Part shown: positions 25,484 through 33,859 of the stretch, piece by piece | Layout: each line of letters begins with the position of its first letter | How positions within the stretch are numbered: position 1 is the first letter of the stretch | Assembly: GCA_963777165.1 (NCBI GenBank) | Contig: CAVZPO010000023.1 | Span: 434,001-498,000 of the forward strand | DNA length: 64,000 nt | Direction: 5' to 3' | Origin: DYJB01 sp963777165 | Lineage (GTDB): Bacteria; Chloroflexota; Anaerolineae; Anaerolineales; E44-bin32 | Translations under genes and position numbers: made by a program | Notes under the pieces: generated by a model | The model's database searches: none | The model's input: the letters and a program-made list of their open reading frames with translations, nothing else | Told to the model about the DNA's origin: nothing

Positions 25484-26509
25484 ATGCCTGAGGCCGCGAG
25501 CAAACCGTCTGCCAGCCTGCTGGTGGTCGAAGATGACCCGGCGATGTTGATCGCGTTGCGCGACATCCTGGAGACCTCGGGGTACACGGTGTACACCGCC
25601 ACCAACGGCCAGGCGGCGCTGGAGGTTCTGGGCCGCCAACTCCCGAACCTGATCCTTTCCGATATCTCGATGCCGATCATGGATGGCATCGAGCTCTTCG
25701 ACGCCATACGGCGCATCCCGGATGCGGCCACGATCCCCTTTATCTTCCTGACGGCCCGCGGCACCCGGGAAGACATCTTCGCTGCGAAGAGCCTGGGGGC
25801 CGACGACTACATCACCAAGCCGATCACCAGTCAGGAACTGCTGGCGGCTGTGCGAGCGCGGCTGCAGCGCACGGACGAACTTCTGCTGGCCCAGCTCAAG
25901 GCGGCGTACAAGGCCAGCCTGCGGGCACTGGCCAACGCCATCGAGTCCAGAGACCAGTACACCCGCTTCCACGTGGAGCGTGTCAACGCGTATGCTCAGG
26001 CGGTCGCCCATGAGCTGGGCTGGAGCGACGAGCGGCTGGAGACCCTGGAGTTCGGCGCCATTTTGCACGACATCGGCAAGATCTCCATCCCTGAGGCCAT
26101 CCTGCGCAAGACGGGCCCGCTGAGCAAGGCGGAGTGGGAGGAAATGCGCGAACACCCCCGCGTCGGGGCCCGCATGGTCGAAGGCATCCCCTATCTGACG
26201 CCCGCGGTGTCGACCATCCGGGCGCATCATGAGCGCTGGGACGGCTCCGGATACCCAGAAGGGCTTCGGGAAAAGGCCATCCCGGAGGCAGCCCGCCTGC
26301 TGGCCATCGTCGACGCCTTCGACGCCATGACCTCGGACCGTCCCTATCACGCTGCGGTCGGCGCAGACCACGCCCAGGCAGAAATCACCCTGCAATCAGG
26401 CCGGCTGTTCGACCCCATCTTCGTTGACGCGTTCAACCGCTGCTACACACGCGGCGACATCTTCAAAGTGCTTCAGACCTACCAGGCGCTCGACTCTAAG
26501 GCCGTCTGA
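25484..26509 (+). CDS. Response regulator with HD-GYP c-di-GMP phosphodiesterase domain
   Basis: The 341-aa protein has an N-terminal receiver domain: LLVVEDDPAML with acidic-pocket Asp residues, phospho-acceptor Asp60 in LILSDISMP, then FLTARG and Lys112 in DDYITKP. The output domain is HD-GYP: GAILHDIGKISIPE (HD at 195-196) and HHERWDGSGYPEGL (248-261) with the GYP signature. EAARLLAIVDAFDAMTSDRPY is the conserved follow-on block. Such proteins hydrolyse c-di-GMP under control of a sensor kinase. No kinase gene is adjacent, so the cognate sensor is elsewhere. Upstream bases include GGAG and GAAGG near the ATG. Confidence 0.93.
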   Translation: MPEAASKPSASLLVVEDDPAMLIALRDILETSGYTVYTATNGQAALEVLGRQLPNLILSDISMPIMDGIELFDAIRRIPDAATIPFIFLTARGTREDIFAAKSLGADDYITKPITSQELLAAVRARLQRTDELLLAQLKAAYKASLRALANAIESRDQYTRFHVERVNAYAQAVAHELGWSDERLETLEFGAILHDIGKISIPEAILRKTGPLSKAEWEEMREHPRVGARMVEGIPYLTPAVSTIRAHHERWDGSGYPEGLREKAIPEAARLLAIVDAFDAMTSDRPYHAAVGADHAQAEITLQSGRLFDPIFVDAFNRCYTRGDIFKVLQTYQALDSKAV

Positions 26510-26865
26510 CCCGCCTCCGCTCTAACTGCTCCCGTCGAACCTTCGCCCCCGGTGGCGCTCATGTGCGGTGCCTGATGGCGACTGCCATCACCGGGCGCCC
26601 ATCTCCCGGCAACACCCCGCCTGACTACCCAAACGCACGGCAGAGCACCGTCTGAAATGCCGATCGCACAGGTGACAACTCGAACCAGCCGGACCCTCGT
26701 CTCCTCCCGACGCGCGGTTGCTGCCCCAATGCGGGGCGGGGGGACGGGCGGGCTCGCGTATTTCCAATGCGTGCCAGGAAGGGGATGCAGAGGCCCCGAA
26801 TGCGCAACTCCCCCTTTGGTTCCTCCCACCAAGCCCCCCGGCGGGAGTGCCCGGTGGGTGGGGGC

Positions 26866-26894
26866 TTGACACCACAGGCATCTTCTCCTATACT
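26866..26894 (+). promoter_or_regulatory. Near-consensus sigma-70 promoter of the tyrosine recombinase
   Basis: A perfect TTGACA (26866-26871), a 17-base spacer and TATACT (26889-26894) place the start about 45 bases before the ATG at 26947. Confidence 0.8.
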
Positions 26895-26908
26895 TACGAT
26901 AAGTTATA
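26889..26908. promoter_or_regulatory. Inverted repeat overlapping the recombinase -10 box (candidate operator)
   Basis: ACTTA-CGA-TAAGT (26892-26904) is a perfect dyad, extended by TATA on both sides with one extra T. It begins inside the -10 hexamer, the position expected for a repressor site. An A+T-rich run ATATTATAGTAACCATATT follows. Confidence 0.45.
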
Positions 26909-26946
26909 TTATAGTAACCATATTCACGGAAGGATACAGGTCCGCC

Positions 26947-27981
26947 ATGACGACGCGCCGGCCCGAGAACAAGCCCGAGCCCGGGCCTTCAGTTGCAGCC
27001 AGTGTAGCGATGTTCATCGACGGCGTACGGCTGTCTCGCAGCCCCAACACGGCACTCACGTACAAGACGGCCCTCAGCGCCTTCCTGGGCTCCCTGAAGC
27101 GTTCAGGCGTAGATCCGGAGACAGTGGCCAGCCGCCGGGCCCAGGAGGCCTGGCTGGCGTCCTTCGCTGACTACCTGAAGAGGTACTCGCCGGCCACCGA
27201 GCGCCTGTACCTGGCCGCAGTGCGCGCGTGGTTCGAGTACCTCGCGGCTGAAGGGCTGGCGGAGGTCAACCTGCCGCGTTTGCAGCAGCTGATCCGTCAA
27301 CGGGCGCGCCGCCCGGGCCAACGTCTGCCGCAATTCCCTCGCCAGGCGATCGAAACCATGGTCGCCTACGCCCTGCGCCTGAAACACGCCCCACACAAAG
27401 ACGAGCCCGAACACCTTCGCAACTTGCGCGACGGCGCCTTCCTGATGACGCTTGCGGATACCGGCCTGCGCGTTCACGAGGCGTGCGCCCTGCGCCGCGG
27501 CGATCTCGATTGGCACGAGGCCCATGCGCTTATCATCGGCAAGGGCAATCGCCAGGCCATCGTCCGTTTCTCCCGGCGTTCGCTGGATGCCTTGCGCGAC
27601 TACCTTGCCTTGCGCGCCGCTATTGATGGCGCCTCGGGACGGCCCCTGCCCACGCTTCCACTCTTCGCCCGGCATGACAAGGGCGCCGGCAGACGGGTCC
27701 TCCCCATCTCGACGACCACCGGGCGCGCCGTCGTCCATCAGCGCGCGGAGGAAGCCCTGGGTGACCGCATGACCGGCGTGGTGACCCCGCACGCGTTCCG
27801 ACACTATTTCGTGACCGCCGTGCTGCGCGGCTCCGGCGGGAACCTGAAGATGGCTCAGGAACTCGCCCGTCACCGCAGCATCACCGTCACGCAGCGCTAC
27901 GCCCACCTCTCCGACGACGAACTCGACCGCGGCTATGCCGAGATCTTCGACAGGGGTCGGATAGAGCCGGAGCCCCGTTGA
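26947..27981 (+). CDS. Tyrosine recombinase (XerC/XerD-like integrase)
   Basis: The 344-aa protein has a SAM-like N-terminal DNA-binding domain (~18-105; TALTYKTALSAFLGSL and YSPATERLYLAAVRAWFEYL) and a C-terminal catalytic domain. The catalytic residues are visible: Arg175 in DTGLRVHEACAL, Lys199 in IIGKGNRQ, His282-x-x-Arg285 in PHAFRHYF, His309 in ELARHRSITVTQRY and the nucleophile Tyr318. Length and motifs fit XerC/D, but the linker around 120-160 (RRPGQRLPQFPRQAIETM) is somewhat longer than in XerD. It could be a chromosome-dimer recombinase or an integrase of a degraded element. No other mobile genes or clear att sites are seen nearby. Its strong A+T-rich promoter stands out. Confidence 0.88.
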   Translation: MTTRRPENKPEPGPSVAASVAMFIDGVRLSRSPNTALTYKTALSAFLGSLKRSGVDPETVASRRAQEAWLASFADYLKRYSPATERLYLAAVRAWFEYLAAEGLAEVNLPRLQQLIRQRARRPGQRLPQFPRQAIETMVAYALRLKHAPHKDEPEHLRNLRDGAFLMTLADTGLRVHEACALRRGDLDWHEAHALIIGKGNRQAIVRFSRRSLDALRDYLALRAAIDGASGRPLPTLPLFARHDKGAGRRVLPISTTTGRAVVHQRAEEALGDRMTGVVTPHAFRHYFVTAVLRGSGGNLKMAQELARHRSITVTQRYAHLSDDELDRGYAEIFDRGRIEPEPR

Positions 27982-28039
27982 CATCCCTCTCAACCTCGGA
28001 TAGCATCTGTCAACCACTTGATCGTTGCGGAGCGAGATC

Positions 28040-28402
28040 ATGACCTCGTCGCGTCGCCTGGCCCCACTTTTCTTCCTGCAGGTCATCCCGCTGGTGTTGT
28101 ATCCGCCCGCCTTGATGGCCAGCGGCGCCGCGGTGCTGGGCGTGGCAGCGGCGGCCTATCTGGGATTGGGGTTTCTGGCCTTTCGCGGCCGCGCCTGGGC
28201 GCTAACGCTGACCATCTTCTCCCACGGTTTCAATGTCATCATCCGCGTGATGATGTTCTTCTCCCATGCGGTGCTCTTGACCGGTGACCAACGCACGCCG
28301 GACTACGCCTGGATCGTCACGGCCCTCCTGGCCATTGGGATGTCGACCTGGCTTCTGCTGCGGCTGGACCGTCCCGATGTGCGACAGTTGATCACCGCCT
28401 GA
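28040..28402 (+). CDS. Small integral membrane protein of unknown function
   Basis: A 120-aa protein with about four hydrophobic segments: LFFLQVIPLVLYPPALMA, VLGVAAAAYLGLGFLAF, LTIFSHGFNVIIRVMMFF and WIVTALLAIGMSTWLLL. Both ends are polar. GGAG lies eight bases before the ATG at 28040. I do not recognise the family. It follows the recombinase by about 60 bp in the same orientation and is ended by a strong terminator. Confidence 0.7.
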   Translation: MTSSRRLAPLFFLQVIPLVLYPPALMASGAAVLGVAAAAYLGLGFLAFRGRAWALTLTIFSHGFNVIIRVMMFFSHAVLLTGDQRTPDYAWIVTALLAIGMSTWLLLRLDRPDVRQLITA

Positions 28403-28422
28403 TCGAGCTCGACCTGCAAAGG

Positions 28423-28456
28423 ACAAGGCCGACGGTCCTGCGACCGTCGGCCTTGT
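28423..28456. terminator. Terminator between the membrane-protein gene and livF
   Basis: A perfect 15-bp stem ACAAGGCCGACGGTC with its complement closes a 4-base loop, followed on the + strand by GTCTTCTT. The two flanking genes converge, so it can serve both. Confidence 0.85.
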
Positions 28457-28488
28457 GTCTTCTTACGCGCGGAGATGTTGCGTAGGCT

Positions 28489-29185
<697 letters not shown>

Positions 29186-29196
<11 letters not shown>

Positions 29197-30025
29197 GGGT
29201 CCGCTTCCTCTTGAGCTTTTGGGCCAGCGCAGCGGCGCCCCGCCCCAGGTAAGCTTCGATCACCGCCTGGTTGGCCTGGATCTCCTGCGGGGTACCGCGG
29301 GCGATCACTTCGCCGAAGTCCATCACGGACATCCACTCGCAGATCCCCATGACCACACGCATCTGGTGCTCGATCAGCAGGATGGTCAGATTGAATCGCT
29401 CGCGGACGAAATGAATCATCTCCATCAGCGTGGCCACCTCGGCCGGATTCATCCCGGCCGCCGGCTCATCCAGGAGAAGCAGCGTCGGTTCGGCGGCCAG
29501 GGCCCGGGCGATCTCCAGGCGGCGCTGCTCTCCATACGGCAAATTGCGGGCGATCTCTCCCTGACGATCCTGGAGGTTGAACACGCCCAGGAATTCCTGC
29601 GCTCGCTCCGTGAGCAGGCGTTCGTGGCTCGAGAACTTCCCGTTGCGCACAATGGCGTCTGTCAGCCCGTAGCCTGCGTGCGCGTGGAAGGCGATCCTGA
29701 CGTTGTCCAGCACCGTCAGGTTGGGAAACAGCCGGATGTTCTGGAAGGTGCGGGCGATCCCGAGATGGGTAATGGAGTGCGGCGCCATCTCCGAGAGCTC
29801 GGTCCCCCGAAATCCGATGGACCCGGACGACGGAACGTAAATCCCGGTGATCATGTTGAACACCGTCGTCTTGCCGGCGCCGTTCGGCCCGATCAGGCCC
29901 ACCAGCTCTCGCTCGCGGATCACCAGGTCCAGGTTCGATACGGCCTTGAGCCCTCCAAAGTACTTGGTCAGCGCCTGGATGTGCAGGACGGCCGGCCGGG
30001 TGTCGGGCGTGGATGCAGCGCTCAT
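29186..30025 (-). CDS. livG: Branched-chain amino-acid ABC transporter ATP-binding protein LivG
   Basis: The 279-aa ATPase has FGGLKAVSNLDLVIRERELV, Walker A LIGPNGAGKTTVFNMITG, LGIARTFQNIRLFPNLTV (a LivG-specific Q-loop), the signature YGEQRRLEIARAL and Walker B LLLLDEPAAGMNP. It ends in the family tail VIEAYLGRG plus a basic extension. I use the ATG at 30023-30025, which overlaps the livM stop as ATGA. It differs from LivF by the extra helical insert after Walker A. Confidence 0.95.
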
Positions 30026-31293
30026 GCCTGGCCTCCCTCCGAGCTCTGGGATGTCTTCGTCGCTCGCTTGAGAGGTGGCAGGAGCTGCTTGAGGTACGGA
30101 AGCTCCACCCCACCCAGCAGTCCGGACGGGCGCAGAAGCATCATGATCAGCAGCAAGAGCGGGTAGACCACGAAACGCCACGTCTCGAACCCGTCGGGCA
30201 GGAACAGGCGCAGCACACCCTCCAACAGGATGGCCCAGCCGAAGGCGGCCGCCACCGTCCCGGTGACGCTGCCCAGTCCGCCGAAGACGATGATGATCAT
30301 CGGGTCGAACGAGCGGAGGAAGTTGAAATTGTTCGGGTGGAGGAAACCGTTGATGTGGGCATAGAGCGCCCCGGCCAGCCCGGCAAACACACTCCCCACG
30401 ACGAAGGCCAGGTTCTTGTAGCGCGCGACGTCGATGCCCATGGCCTTGGCGGCGATCTCATCTTCGCGCACCGAGATCATTGCCCGGCCCTCGCTCGAGT
30501 GGAGCAGATTGCGCGTGATGACGACCACGACCAGCAGGAAGACGAACACCCAGGCCCAGGTGGTCTGGTGCGGGATGCCGATCATGCCCCGTGCGCCCTT
30601 CATCTCCTCGAACCCGAACATGGTGTCCGAGTTGTCGAGCAGCACCTTGACGATGATCGTGAACCCGAGCGTCGCGATCCCAAAGTAGTCCGAGCCCAGC
30701 GTCAGCACCGGCAGCCCGAACAGGTAAGCGACCTCGCCGGCCACCACGCCGCCCAGGATCACCGCCAGGAAGAACACAGTCTGCGATGCCAGCGCCTCCG
30801 GCAACGCCGACAGAGCAGCGGTCAGCGGACCGGTCAGCACCGCGCCAATGCGGACGCCGAGATAGGCGGCGGCGAAGACCACCACCAGGTACAACCCGAA
30901 GGCCGAGAGGATGTCCAGGCCGCGCACCTTGCTCAGCAGCTTGCCGAGACCCCACAGCGCCAGGCCGACGAACAGGACGACCATCAGGAGCACTGTGACG
31001 CCCGAGGCGTCGTGCAACTTCCAGCGAAAGGTGAGGTCTGCAGCGGCGTAAGCGCCGATGGCGTAGAAGCCCCACTGTCCCAGCGAGAACTGCCCGTTGA
31101 AGCCGTAGATCAAGTTCAATCCCAGGCTGACGATCGCCATCACCGCGCCAATGCGCAGGATGGTGGAGTAGTAGTCCGTCAGGACGTTGATGCTGATCAG
31201 CACCTGGACGACGGCGAACAACAGCAGCGCGCCGCCGAAGAAGAGCAGGCTGTTGCGATCCAGTTTGCGTGCCATCATTCCTCTCCGGCTCAC
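30022..31293 (-). CDS. livM: Branched-chain amino-acid ABC transporter permease LivM
   Basis: A 423-aa polytopic membrane protein. VMAIVSLGLNLIYGFNGQFS with LGQWGFYAIGAYAAA is the LivH/LivM core motif, and GSDYFGIATLGFTIIVKVLL plus ALYAHINGFLHP and IVFGGLGSVTGTVAAAF confirm LivM. A longer hydrophobic insertion than in Escherichia coli LivM (about 90-190) adds helices. The GTG at 31291-31293 overlaps the livH stop (GTGA). ATGs at 31278 and 31275, after GGAGAGGA, are alternative starts and only shorten the N-terminus by 5 or 6 residues. Confidence 0.92.
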   Translation of the reverse strand: MSRRGMMARKLDRNSLLFFGGALLLFAVVQVLISINVLTDYYSTILRIGAVMAIVSLGLNLIYGFNGQFSLGQWGFYAIGAYAAADLTFRWKLHDASGVTVLLMVVLFVGLALWGLGKLLSKVRGLDILSAFGLYLVVVFAAAYLGVRIGAVLTGPLTAALSALPEALASQTVFFLAVILGGVVAGEVAYLFGLPVLTLGSDYFGIATLGFTIIVKVLLDNSDTMFGFEEMKGARGMIGIPHQTTWAWVFVFLLVVVVITRNLLHSSEGRAMISVREDEIAAKAMGIDVARYKNLAFVVGSVFAGLAGALYAHINGFLHPNNFNFLRSFDPMIIIVFGGLGSVTGTVAAAFGWAILLEGVLRLFLPDGFETWRFVVYPLLLLIMMLLRPSGLLGGVELPYLKQLLPPLKRATKTSQSSEGGQA

Positions 31294-32414
31294 GCCTTCT
31301 CCCGCTCGACTTCACCCAGGAGACCGGTGGGTCGGACGAGCAGGACAAGGATCAGGATGGCGAAGGCGATGGCATCGCGCATCGGGGTGGAGATATAGGC
31401 GGAGCTGAGCGCTTCCGCCTGCCCCATGATCATGGCGCCCAGAAACGCGCCGGGAATGCTGCCGATCCCGCCCAACACGGCGGCGACAAACGCCTTTAGG
31501 CCGGGGATGATCCCCATCCAGAACACGATGGACGGGAAGGCAATGGCGTACAACACGCCGCCCGCCCCGGCCAGCGCCGCCCCGATGGCGAAGGTGATCG
31601 AAATGATGCCGTCGACATTGATGCCCATCAACCGCGCCGTCGGCTTGTCGTAGGCCACGGCACGCATCGCACGGCCGACCTTCGTGCGCCGCACGATGAA
31701 GTTCAACAGGATCAGCAAGAAGATCGAGGACAGGGCGATGATGATGAAGATGTTGGAGAACAGGATGCTGCCGCCCGGCGCCTGGGAGCCCGGCACCAGC
31801 GGATGGATGCCACCCTTGATGTACCACACCTGCACCGGGAACGGCCGGGTGTAGGTGATGAAGTCGGGGCTGAAGACGAAGTCCAGGGCGCCGAAGTACT
31901 CGAGGAAGAAGGACACGCCGATGGCGGTGATGAGGGCCGAGATGCGCGGCGCCGTGCGCAGCGGCTTGTAGGCCACCCTCTCGATGACCACGGCCAGGAA
32001 GGCGCAGGTGATCATCGCCAGCAGGATGACCGTCAGCGTCCCGACCATCAGCGACAGGCCCTCGGGAAGCCCGGGGGCCAGCGATGTCAGCCACAGGTGC
32101 AAATGGGCGCGGCTGATGGCAAAGTAGGACACGAAGGCGCCCACCATGAAGACGTCGCCGTGGGCGAAGTTGATCAGGCGGACGATGCCGTACACCATGG
32201 TGTAGCCCAGGGCGATCATGGCGTACACGAAGCCCAGCTGGAGCCCGTTCTTGACCTGCTCCACGAAGAGCGCCGGCGCCTGGACAGCCTGCCGGCCTAT
32301 CGCCCACACGGCATACATCAATAGAACGACGAGCAGGATCTTGCCAATCCAACGACCGCGGAGGATGCGCTCGGTGAGCGTACGCGGCCGGGCCTGACCC
32401 AGAGTGGTCTGCAT
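31290..32414 (-). CDS. livH: Branched-chain amino-acid ABC transporter permease LivH
   Basis: The 374-aa permease has NGLQLGFVYAMIALGYTMVY and GIVRLINFAHGDVFMVGAFV, the conserved LivH N-terminal block. MRAVAYDKPTARLMGINVDG is the cytoplasmic EAA-like coupling region, and VLGGIGSIPGAFLGAMIMG follows. About 8-9 hydrophobic helices can be counted. It is preceded by a 28-bp palindrome in the 69-bp gap after livJ and overlaps livM by four bases. Confidence 0.94.
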   Translation of the reverse strand: MQTTLGQARPRTLTERILRGRWIGKILLVVLLMYAVWAIGRQAVQAPALFVEQVKNGLQLGFVYAMIALGYTMVYGIVRLINFAHGDVFMVGAFVSYFAISRAHLHLWLTSLAPGLPEGLSLMVGTLTVILLAMITCAFLAVVIERVAYKPLRTAPRISALITAIGVSFFLEYFGALDFVFSPDFITYTRPFPVQVWYIKGGIHPLVPGSQAPGGSILFSNIFIIIALSSIFLLILLNFIVRRTKVGRAMRAVAYDKPTARLMGINVDGIISITFAIGAALAGAGGVLYAIAFPSIVFWMGIIPGLKAFVAAVLGGIGSIPGAFLGAMIMGQAEALSSAYISTPMRDAIAFAILILVLLVRPTGLLGEVEREKA

Positions 32415-32436
32415 AGATCACCCGTCCCGATGCACA

Positions 32437-32464
32437 ACGGGGGGCGGCCTAGGCCGCCCCCCGT
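32437..32464 (-). terminator. Perfect 28-bp palindrome between livJ and livH
   Basis: The sequence beginning ACGGGGGGCGGCCT is completely self-complementary over 28 bases. It folds into a very stable hairpin immediately after livJ, without a T-run. It likely stops part of the transcription or protects livJ mRNA 3' ends, raising binding-protein output over the permease. Confidence 0.75.
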
Positions 32465-32483
32465 GGCGAACGTCAGCTCAGAA

Positions 32484-33620
32484 CTACGGGGCTACCGTGT
32501 CAACCCAGATGATCTTGTCGGGTTGAACCTGCAGCATCACGGCTGCCTTGATCGGGTTGTGCTGGTCGTCGAAGGTGATCGTGCCGGAGACGGCGTCATA
32601 CGACAGCGCCTCCATGGCGGCGGCCACCTTGGTCGCATCATCGGCGCCCGCCTTATCGATCGCCGCCAACAGCAGGTTGGTGGCGTCGTAGGCCAGGGCC
32701 GCCAGCGCGTCCGGGACGGCACCGCTGTACTTGGTACCGTAGCCCCCGACGAACGCCGCAACGATCGGGCGAGTGTCCTGCTCCGAGTAGTGATTGGTGT
32801 AGTAGCCGCCCGCGGCAGCTTCCTTGTTCAGGTCGGCGGAGTCCCAGCCATCGCCGCCCATGAACGGAGCGATAATGCCCTTCTCCTTGGCCTGGGCTGT
32901 CACCAGGTTGACGATGTTGTAGTAGTCCGGCAGGTAGACGACGTCAGGATCCGCTTCGGCGACCTTGGCCAGGATGGTCGAGAAGTCGGTGTCCGCAGCC
33001 AGGTAGGCTTCCTTGCCCACGATCGTCCCGCCATTGGCGGTGAAGGCGCCCTCAAACGCTTCGGCCAGACCGCGGACGTAGTCGTTGCTCTGGTCGAACA
33101 TGATGAAGGCCGTGGTGAAGCCCTGCTTCTTGGCGAAGGCCGCGCCAACCGCACCCTGGAACGGGTCGATGAAGCAAGCGCGGAAGACGAACTTCTTCGT
33201 CGTCCCATCGGCATTGAGGGTCACGTTGGCATTGGTCGAGGTCGGGCTGATCTGGACTACGCCCTTGGCCTCGGCGATTTCGGAGATCGGGATGGACGCC
33301 GAGGAGCACACCTCGCCGACGATGTAGTGCACACCATCGGTGTCGATGACCTTGTTGGCGGCCGCGATCGCCGGGTCCGGCGAGCACTGGCTGTCTTCCA
33401 CAATGGCCTCGATCGTCATGCCCAGAACGCCACCCTTGGCATTCCACTCATCGATGGCCATCAAAGCACCGTCGCGCGTCGAGACCCCGAAGGTCGGGAC
33501 GGCGCCGCTCAAGGGAGCCAGGATGGCGACCTTGAGGGTCTTGGATTGCTGCGCCCCACCGCACGCGCTGAGCAGAAGCGCCAGCACGAACAGAAGGCTC
33601 ACGATATGGCGGGTCTTCAT
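32484..33620 (-). CDS. livJ: Branched-chain amino-acid ABC transporter substrate-binding lipoprotein
   Basis: The 378-aa protein starts MKTRHIVSLLFVLALLLSAC, a signal peptide with a lipobox (LSAC), so it is anchored by a lipidated Cys20 outside the membrane. The mature part is a type I periplasmic binding fold: LKVAILAPLSGAVPTFG, AIDEWNAKGGVLG, VHYIVGEVCSSASIP and the hinge regions. AGGAGGAGA precedes the ATG at 33618-33620; an upstream in-frame start lacks the signal. Ligand identity (Leu/Ile/Val, other amino acids, or amides/urea) cannot be fixed from sequence alone. It is first in livJHMGF. Confidence 0.93.
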   Translation of the reverse strand: MKTRHIVSLLFVLALLLSACGGAQQSKTLKVAILAPLSGAVPTFGVSTRDGALMAIDEWNAKGGVLGMTIEAIVEDSQCSPDPAIAAANKVIDTDGVHYIVGEVCSSASIPISEIAEAKGVVQISPTSTNANVTLNADGTTKKFVFRACFIDPFQGAVGAAFAKKQGFTTAFIMFDQSNDYVRGLAEAFEGAFTANGGTIVGKEAYLAADTDFSTILAKVAEADPDVVYLPDYYNIVNLVTAQAKEKGIIAPFMGGDGWDSADLNKEAAAGGYYTNHYSEQDTRPIVAAFVGGYGTKYSGAVPDALAALAYDATNLLLAAIDKAGADDATKVAAAMEALSYDAVSGTITFDDQHNPIKAAVMLQVQPDKIIWVDTVAP

Positions 33621-33832
33621 CAATCTCCTCCTAGGAATTTGTCGCGCTTGAGATTTCGCCGCCCCATGAGCGGGACGGCCGATCAGGCCGGCGTGCTTAC
33701 TCTCCATTCGCGAGCGCACCACCTCCCTTCCGATCGGATTGCACCCGGACGACGAGGACCAGCACATGCCGCCCGGTCGCAATACTTAACTGCCCAGTTT
33801 ACCCTCAATTGGGCCAAGCTGTAACAATGAGC

Positions 33833-33838
33833 ATTATA
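33833..33838 (-). promoter_or_regulatory. livJ: Perfect TATAAT -10 box upstream of livJ
   Basis: On the minus strand TATAAT lies about 215 bases upstream of livJ, in the 239-base gap between livJ and the YdiJ-like gene. No consensus -35 accompanies it. The resulting ~205-base leader could carry regulation, but I recognise no riboswitch. Confidence 0.45.
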
Positions 33839-33859
33839 GCCTGATTCCGTGATGTCCTG

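Larger units (their letters stand above)
26510..26946. other. Intergenic region upstream of the recombinase
   Basis: These 437 bases contain no credible gene. A small hairpin GATGGC-GACT-GCCATC lies at 26574-26589. A larger one has outer arms AAGCCCCC (26831) and GGGGGCTT (ending 26867) and overlaps the -35 box of the recombinase promoter. The last 70 bases before the recombinase ATG are strikingly A+T-rich compared with everything around them. Confidence 0.5.

Noticed and set aside
26947..28402. Intact integrative element around the tyrosine recombinase
   Set aside because: No excisionase, replication or cargo genes and no direct repeats were recognised by eye; the neighbours are ordinary chromosomal genes.
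30013..31398. 461-residue open frame on the + strand opposite livM
   Set aside because: His/Gln/Asp-rich sequence antisense to a clear LivM permease; no family features.
32430..33824. 464-residue open frame on the + strand opposite livJ
   Set aside because: Antisense to the substrate-binding lipoprotein; Val/Gly/Arg/Asp-rich with no motifs.
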